Source: Anaerolineales bacterium UBA832 (lineage in GTDB: Bacteria > Chloroflexota > Anaerolineae > Anaerolineales > UBA11657). From it: DNA of 11,578 nucleotides. The stretch covers positions 4,322-15,899 of the forward strand of contig DBHI01000104.1 of NCBI GenBank assembly GCA_002296125.1, in the 5' to 3' direction. How positions within the stretch are numbered: the first letter of the stretch is position 1; every line of letters starts with the position of its first letter. Below, in pieces: positions 7,035 through 11,578 of this stretch. A program made the translations under genes and the position numbers. The notes beneath the pieces were generated by a model, which ran no database searches, was not told the DNA's origin, and saw nothing but the letters and a program-made list of their open reading frames with translations.

Positions 7035-7331
7035 ATGAAAGCAGCACATTTACGCATATATACTATCAACAAAGGTTATATTGACAGTTGGATAAAAATG
7101 TTTCATGAAGAGTTAGTGCCAATTATGGAAAATGCTGGCATGAAAGTAGAAAGCACATGGTTAAATATAGAAAAATCACAATTTATTTGGATACGATCTT
7201 ATGGGGAAAGTTTTGAAAATTACGATAAAATGACTACATCATATAAAGGTTCTGAATGGTGGAAAAATAATGTAAACCGTGTGAAAGATCATATAGCTCA
7301 TATGGAAGTTATAGATATTACATCAACATAG
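7035..7331 (+). CDS. NIPSNAP-family small protein
   Basis: This is a 98-residue soluble protein with the alternating strand-helix pattern of the NIPSNAP/dimeric alpha-beta barrel fold. The start HLRIYTINKGYIDSWIKMF is followed by EELVPIMENAGM and a central strand FIWIRSYGESFENY. The aromatic WW lies near the C-terminal helix. Length is normal for a single-domain member. Members are widespread in bacteria and often of unknown role, and no catalytic residues can be assigned. AGAGGA (7024-7029) is a good Shine-Dalgarno 5 nt before the ATG. The gene lies in the same direction as the membrane protein gene upstream and could be cotranscribed with it. Confidence 0.8.
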   Translation: MKAAHLRIYTINKGYIDSWIKMFHEELVPIMENAGMKVESTWLNIEKSQFIWIRSYGESFENYDKMTTSYKGSEWWKNNVNRVKDHIAHMEVIDITST

Positions 7332-7338
7332 GTACTGA

Positions 7339-7470
7339 AAGATAAATAATAAATCAATAAAAACAAACGAAATTAACAAAAAACATCAAGAAGATGGTCG
7401 CTCAGGGTGTATATTAACAATTATTTTTATAATTGCATCTATGTTCTTTATTATTTGGCGACTATACTAA
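7339..7470 (+). CDS. Possible small single-pass membrane peptide
   Basis: An open frame of 43 codons ends at TAA 7468-7470. It has a polar, Lys/Asn-rich first half (EINKKHQEDGRSG) and a hydrophobic helix (CILTIIFIIASMFFIIW) ending in RLY. The charge pattern looks like a real single-pass membrane peptide. However, the only ATG is inside the helix, and no Shine-Dalgarno or standard start is visible, so it may be a chance frame or a gene with an ATA/ATT start. No family is recognised. It fills part of the 282-bp gap before imuB. Confidence 0.25.
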   Translation, partial: KINNKSIKTNEINKKHQEDGRSGCILTIIFIIASMFFIIWRLY

Positions 7471-7555
7471 TAGCATACAATATATTCACACAAATGTTAT
7501 ATAAATAAATCACTACTTCAACACGCAAGATAATAATTGAATATACTTATAAGAT

Positions 7556-7584
7556 TTGACATAAGTAATAACACATGCCATAAT
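7556..7584 (+). promoter_or_regulatory. Sigma-70-type promoter of imuB-dnaE2
   Basis: TTGACA (7556-7561) is a perfect -35 element. CATAAT (7579-7584) matches the -10 consensus at five of six bases, and the spacer is exactly 17 bp. Transcription would begin near 7591, giving a leader of only about 23 nt before the preferred start codon at 7614. The -10 element is inside the palindrome that contains the LexA box. Confidence 0.75.
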
Positions 7585-7615
7585 AGAACAAATGTTCTAT
7601 TATGGCATGTGTTAT
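7568..7615. repeat. 48-bp near-perfect palindrome around the SOS box
   Basis: Arms 7568-7590 and 7593-7615 are perfectly complementary, 23 bp each, around a two-base AA centre. The palindrome contains the -10 element, the LexA box, an upstream ATG (7602) and the first two bases of the preferred imuB start (7614). It is far longer than a LexA box needs. A transcript starting near 7591 would carry only the right arm, whereas read-through RNA from upstream would fold the whole hairpin over the start region. Confidence 0.8.
7587..7598. promoter_or_regulatory. LexA/DinR-type SOS box
   Basis: GAACAAATGTTC matches the Gram-positive-type SOS consensus GAAC-N4-GTTC exactly in both half-sites. It begins two bases after the -10 element and covers the predicted transcription start, so bound LexA would block initiation. 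The downstream genes (imuB, dnaE2) are classic SOS-induced genes, which supports the assignment. Confidence 0.82.
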
Positions 7616-8993
7616 GCGTATACTATGTATGATGTTAGATCAATTACCTATCCAGGTAGAAATACAACTGAATCCACAATTAAATAAACAACACTTCATA
7701 TTAATTGATCCCTCCAACCAACGTGTCTTATACACTACCAAATTACTATATAACATTGGTATCAATAAAGGAGACTCGCGACACAATGCAGAAAAAATAT
7801 ATCCAAAAGTAATTTTTATAAATGCAAAAGAAAAACTATACCAAAAAATACACATAAAATTACAAAATATTTTAAGTAAATTCAATAACCAAATTGAAAG
7901 TAGTCATTTAGGAGAATACTTTATATACACAAACTTTCTTGCAAATACAACAAATACCGAAGAACTTCTACTGAATACAATCATAAAAGAAATAACATAT
8001 TTCACTCAACTATCAGCTACAGCAGCAATAGCAGACACTAAATTTGCTGCTCGTTGCGCAGCTCTAAGAGCATCACCAACCCGCTCTATTCCAAAAGGTA
8101 AAGATGCTGATTTTCTAAAATCACTTTCAATCAAAAATCTACCTAATTCACCTAAAGAATTACTACGACGCCTAGACCTATTTGGAATTAAAACAATAGG
8201 AGAATTTGCAAACATACCACATGATTTAATAATGAGTCAATTTGGATCAAAAGCATTTGAATTACATACAATGTCTCGCGGCAAAGATAATAGAACACTA
8301 AATCATTGTATACATCAGCCCAATATCAGATACACTAAAACATCACCAGATCCAATATGTAACTCAAAATCAGCAGAGCACTTATTACAAGACTTATCAT
8401 ACCAAATATCTCAATATTTGATAAAGAATGGATATCATACTCAAGCAATAAAACTATCAATAAAAGACGAAAAAGGACACACTCAATACAAACGCAACAA
8501 ACTTCAACCACCTACATATACACACACACGTATACAACGTATATCAATTAATATGTTCACACAAATCAAAAATATTAATCCTATAACACACATAACACTA
8601 GAAGCTGATTTACTACATCCATGGCACACAGACGCATACCAATTGAATTTATTCAATATCAACCCTCAAGCCAAAAATAAAGATCATCTTACAAACACAA
8701 TAAACTACATTAAAGATCGATTTGGAGAAAAATCAATACAAAAAGCAAAGACTATATCAAAACCCACACCTGACAGCATTAAAGTGAAATGCACTTCAGA
8801 AGGAATACCAATCACAATTCAAATAAACAAACACACTCATTTAGTAAAAACAATCCACCAACATTGGCGATCACAATCCAATTGGTGGAACAAATGTGTT
8901 CGGAAAGATTATTATCAACTTAATATTACAAATGGACGCCTAATAACTGTTTTTTCGACCAATAAAAACAATTGGTTCCTAGATAGACAATGA
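7614..8993 (+). CDS. imuB: ImuB, catalytically inactive Y-family polymerase homologue
   Basis: This is a 459-residue mutasome adaptor that links the sliding clamp to DnaE2 during SOS translesion synthesis. The Y-family fold is visible: MRILCMMLDQLPIQVE at the start, TAAIADTKFAAR (136-147), and a helix-hairpin-helix region (LLRRLDLFGIKTIGEFANIP). All three catalytic carboxylates of Pol IV appear replaced: the D8 position is Met7, and the DE of SxDEA is Leu99-Gly100 in SHLGEY. This is typical of ImuB. QLNLF (343-347) is a textbook beta-clamp-binding motif. The C-terminal RKDYYQLN and NWFLDRQ match ImuB tails. I prefer the ATG at 7614 over that at 7602, because MRILCMM begins like homologues and 7602 lies deep in the operator palindrome. 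Neither has a Shine-Dalgarno. The TGA stop overlaps the dnaE2 ATG (ATGA). An SOS promoter lies directly upstream. Confidence 0.9.
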   Translation: MRILCMMLDQLPIQVEIQLNPQLNKQHFILIDPSNQRVLYTTKLLYNIGINKGDSRHNAEKIYPKVIFINAKEKLYQKIHIKLQNILSKFNNQIESSHLGEYFIYTNFLANTTNTEELLLNTIIKEITYFTQLSATAAIADTKFAARCAALRASPTRSIPKGKDADFLKSLSIKNLPNSPKELLRRLDLFGIKTIGEFANIPHDLIMSQFGSKAFELHTMSRGKDNRTLNHCIHQPNIRYTKTSPDPICNSKSAEHLLQDLSYQISQYLIKNGYHTQAIKLSIKDEKGHTQYKRNKLQPPTYTHTRIQRISINMFTQIKNINPITHITLEADLLHPWHTDAYQLNLFNINPQAKNKDHLTNTINYIKDRFGEKSIQKAKTISKPTPDSIKVKCTSEGIPITIQINKHTHLVKTIHQHWRSQSNWWNKCVRKDYYQLNITNGRLITVFSTNKNNWFLDRQ

Positions 8994-11578
8994 CTTATAT
9001 CGAACTACACTCTCATTCATATTTCTCACTATTAGACGGAGTACCATCACCTGAAGAATTAGTAAAACAAGCCTCCAAATATGAAATGCCTGCAATAGCC
9101 CTGACCGATCATAACGGTCTATATGGCCTACCAAGATTGTGGCAAGCTTCACAGAAGGAAGGCATTAAAGCTATTGTAGGATGCGAAATCACCCTAGAAA
9201 ACCAATACAATCACATAACACTACTTGCAGAAAATGAAATTGGGTATTCTAATTTATGCCGCTTAATAACATTATCACACCCCAATAATAAAGGTGACAA
9301 AATTGCTTTAAAACTAAAATATCTTACTGAACACTCAAAAGGTTTAATAGCACTTTCAGGATGCAAAAAAAGCTCTATAGTACGATCATTAAGCAATAGA
9401 AACTATCATACAGCCAGCCATATAGCATTGAAATATTCAGAAATATTTGAAAAGAATTGCTTTTTTTTAGAAATGCAAAATCACCACGAGAAAGATGATT
9501 ACTACAAAAATTTTGCTCTAGCTAATCTAGGAAATAAATTAGACATACCAATAGTAGCTACTGGAAATGTACATTACATAAACACTGAAGATGCTCCCAT
9601 ACATGATGTACTAACATGCATAAAGCATAAAATAAATATAGAACATGCTACCAAGCATATTCGAAACAATCATGAGTACTATTTCCGAAAACCACAGCAT
9701 ATGCAACAACTCTTTAAAGAATGGCCAAAAGCTATAGAAAACACACTATCTATAGCTGAAAGATGTAATCTTTCTTTACCTTATGGACCACAAATTTTAC
9801 CAAAAATATGCTTCAACCAAAAAATAGACTCTAATAAAAAACTAAATGAATTATGTCTTAAATCTCTTTTAGAAAAAAAAATACACAATAATATAGAATA
9901 CAAGAAAGCACTCAAACAAGAATTGAAAATTATCTCTCAAAATGAACTAGCAGATTATTTTTTAATAGTATGGGATCTTATATGTTTTGCAAACAGAAGG
10001 AAGATACTCTGCCAAGGACGTGGAAGCGCAGCAAATTCCTTGGTTTCATATTTACTAGGCATCACCCCTATAGATCCACTTAAAACAGATCTAGTATTTG
10101 AAAGATTCTTGTCTAAAGAACGCACAACTACTCCTGACATTGATATAGATTTTGCATCAGACAGACGAGAAGAAGTAATACAATACATACACAAAAAATA
10201 TGGTGCTAACAATGTATCAATGGCATGCACCATAGTTACTTTTCAAGTAAGATCAGCAATACGCGATGTGGGATTAGTATTGGGATTCAAAAAAGAGATT
10301 CTAAAAAACATAACATCAAAACTAGATGACCACTACATCAACCCGTCAATCATCACAAAAATGGAACCATATTCAAAAAACCAAAAATGGAAAGAACTCA
10401 TTCGAATATCAAATTATATCAATGGATTCCCAAGACATATAGGAACACATAATGGAGGGACAATAATTTCAAATCATAACATCAGCAACACAATACCAAT
10501 CGAATCCACACCAACAAAACAAAGAACAGTTGTGCAGTGGGACAAAGATTCTCTAGAAACAATGAAATGGATCAAACTAGACATATTAGGATTGCGCATA
10601 CTGTCAGCCATTAATGACACGTGTTCATCAATAAACCCATCACATAAATTAGAGAACATTAATTTTGATGACCAAAACGTATTCCATATGATATGCCAAG
10701 GAGAAACAATTGGAATATTTCAAATTGAAAGCCAAGCACAAACTGCTCTAATACCTCGATTTCAACCAAAATCATTAAACGATCTCACAATACAAATAGC
10801 TCTAATACGACCTGGGCCACTACAAGCAAAAATGGTAGAACCTTACCTACTTAGACGCGAAAATAAAATTAAAACAACATATTTACATCCTCTATTAAAA
10901 CCATCCTTAAAGGAAACTCTGGGGATTATACTCTTTCAAGAACAAGTAATAAAAATAGCTCGTGATATAGCTAACTTTACTCCTGGAGAAGGCGAACTAC
11001 TACGCAAACATTTAAGCAGCAATAAATTACAAAATTACCACAAAAGGTTCATAGGAGGAGCAGAATCCAACGGAATAAAAACCAGCATAGCTAACCAAAT
11101 TTTTGATCAATTAAAAGCATTTGGAAGTTATTCTTTTTCTAAAGCACACGCATCATCATTTGCTGTCATCACTTATTGGTCAGCTTGGTTACGTTATTAT
11201 TATCCAACTGAATTCTTTCTTGGACTTCTACGGAACCAACCTATGGGATTCTACCCAGAACATGTGCTAATATCAGATGCACAAAAAAAAGGGGTTTGTT
11301 TTTTACCAGTAGATCTAAGGTACTCTCAATACAAAAGCAAACTAGAGTCTGGGAAAATTCGCCTAGGATTAAATACAATCAAAAAGATAGGAGAATCACA
11401 CGCAAATATTATAGTGCAAACACGAAAGTCAAATCATTTTAAATCTCTATCTAATATTATAAATCAAACTAACCTGCCTAAAGATACTATAGAATCTTTA
11501 ATTATGTCCGGATCAGTAGACTACTTAAATCCTAATGTTGGAAGACGTCAAATACTCTGGGAATCAATGAATGAATAC
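8990..11578 (+). CDS. dnaE2: DnaE2 (ImuC), error-prone DNA polymerase III alpha subunit, 3' partial
   Basis: The first 863 residues are visible and the frame is still open at the right edge; full DnaE2 is usually about 1,000-1,100 residues. It begins with a PHP domain (ELHSHSYFSLLDG, TDHNGLYG). GNVHYI replaces the NDVHY seen in DnaE1, so the PHP metal site may be incomplete. The polymerase domain has GRGSAANSLVSY, where Asn replaces the Gly of DnaE1, as in DnaE2. PDIDIDF (382-388) and KLDILGLR (D531) hold the catalytic aspartates. ALIRPGP, FQEQVIKIA, FTPGEGELLR and SFSKAHASSFA follow in order. The start is ATGA-coupled to imuB, so the two are translated together in the SOS operon. It copies past damaged DNA with low fidelity in the cytosol. 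No frameshift is seen. Confidence 0.93.
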   Translation, partial: MTYIELHSHSYFSLLDGVPSPEELVKQASKYEMPAIALTDHNGLYGLPRLWQASQKEGIKAIVGCEITLENQYNHITLLAENEIGYSNLCRLITLSHPNNKGDKIALKLKYLTEHSKGLIALSGCKKSSIVRSLSNRNYHTASHIALKYSEIFEKNCFFLEMQNHHEKDDYYKNFALANLGNKLDIPIVATGNVHYINTEDAPIHDVLTCIKHKINIEHATKHIRNNHEYYFRKPQHMQQLFKEWPKAIENTLSIAERCNLSLPYGPQILPKICFNQKIDSNKKLNELCLKSLLEKKIHNNIEYKKALKQELKIISQNELADYFLIVWDLICFANRRKILCQGRGSAANSLVSYLLGITPIDPLKTDLVFERFLSKERTTTPDIDIDFASDRREEVIQYIHKKYGANNVSMACTIVTFQVRSAIRDVGLVLGFKKEILKNITSKLDDHYINPSIITKMEPYSKNQKWKELIRISNYINGFPRHIGTHNGGTIISNHNISNTIPIESTPTKQRTVVQWDKDSLETMKWIKLDILGLRILSAINDTCSSINPSHKLENINFDDQNVFHMICQGETIGIFQIESQAQTALIPRFQPKSLNDLTIQIALIRPGPLQAKMVEPYLLRRENKIKTTYLHPLLKPSLKETLGIILFQEQVIKIARDIANFTPGEGELLRKHLSSNKLQNYHKRFIGGAESNGIKTSIANQIFDQLKAFGSYSFSKAHASSFAVITYWSAWLRYYYPTEFFLGLLRNQPMGFYPEHVLISDAQKKGVCFLPVDLRYSQYKSKLESGKIRLGLNTIKKIGESHANIIVQTRKSNHFKSLSNIINQTNLPKDTIESLIMSGSVDYLNPNVGRRQILWESMNEY

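Noticed and set aside
7602..7613. ATG at 7602 as the start of imuB
   Set aside because: It lies inside the operator palindrome about 11 nt from the predicted transcription start, and the ATG at 7614 gives the family-like N-terminus MRILCMM.
1..11578. CRISPR arrays, insertion sequences or phage genes
   Set aside because: No regularly spaced repeats, transposase or integrase motifs, or phage structural proteins were seen on either strand.
8990..11578. Replicative DnaE1 instead of DnaE2
   Set aside because: The ATGA coupling to imuB, the SOS promoter and the GRGSAANS motif all favour DnaE2.

Overview
The window is a compact, AT-rich bacterial segment of roughly one-third GC by eye. It holds ten protein genes, one of them read on the minus strand, one tRNA and, less certainly, one very small ORF. 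Several features suggest an uncultured member of the Chloroflexota, perhaps a marine SAR202/Dehalococcoidia-like lineage: the membrane-anchored NERD-like protein at the left edge, the large PTPS-related membrane protein, and an ImuB/DnaE2 pair under a GAAC-N4-GTTC SOS box. This is an inference from gene content recalled from memory; a low-GC actinobacterium is the main alternative.

Left part (1-3633): the 3' end of a NERD-like membrane protein gene, then tRNA-Glu(CTC), a CysK-fold PLP enzyme with an atypical substrate loop, a large AT-only hairpin, an L-cysteate sulfo-lyase/D-cysteine desulfhydrase family enzyme, and a LysE-family exporter. The last three genes look like a small sulfur-amino-acid or sulfonate neighbourhood.

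Middle part (3680-4531): the most interesting gene here is a membrane-anchored thioredoxin whose frame is interrupted by one TGA. The TGA lies exactly where the first Cys of the CxxC active site should be. A perfect 6-bp stem with a GUU loop lies 21 nt downstream, at a spacing suitable for a bacterial SECIS. I read 3680-4180 as one selenocysteine-containing thioredoxin-like protein (U-I-A-C), not as an 86-residue orphan plus a non-coding remnant. TGA is still used as a normal stop by two neighbouring genes, so local recoding is needed. A 28-bp perfect palindrome acts as a likely bidirectional terminator between this gene and a convergent Cys-rich zinc-ribbon protein.

Right part (4693-11578): a 762-residue multi-spanning PTPS-related membrane protein, a NIPSNAP-family small protein, and an SOS mutagenesis operon. 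The operon has a near-consensus sigma-70 promoter (TTGACA, 17 bp, CATAAT) with a LexA box directly after the -10 element. Both the -10 and the LexA box sit inside a 48-bp near-perfect palindrome. The promoter drives imuB, a Y-family polymerase homologue with all three catalytic carboxylates replaced and a QLNLF clamp-binding motif. imuB overlaps dnaE2 (imuC, an error-prone polymerase III alpha subunit) by ATGA, and dnaE2 runs off the right edge. No imuA or lexA lies in the window.
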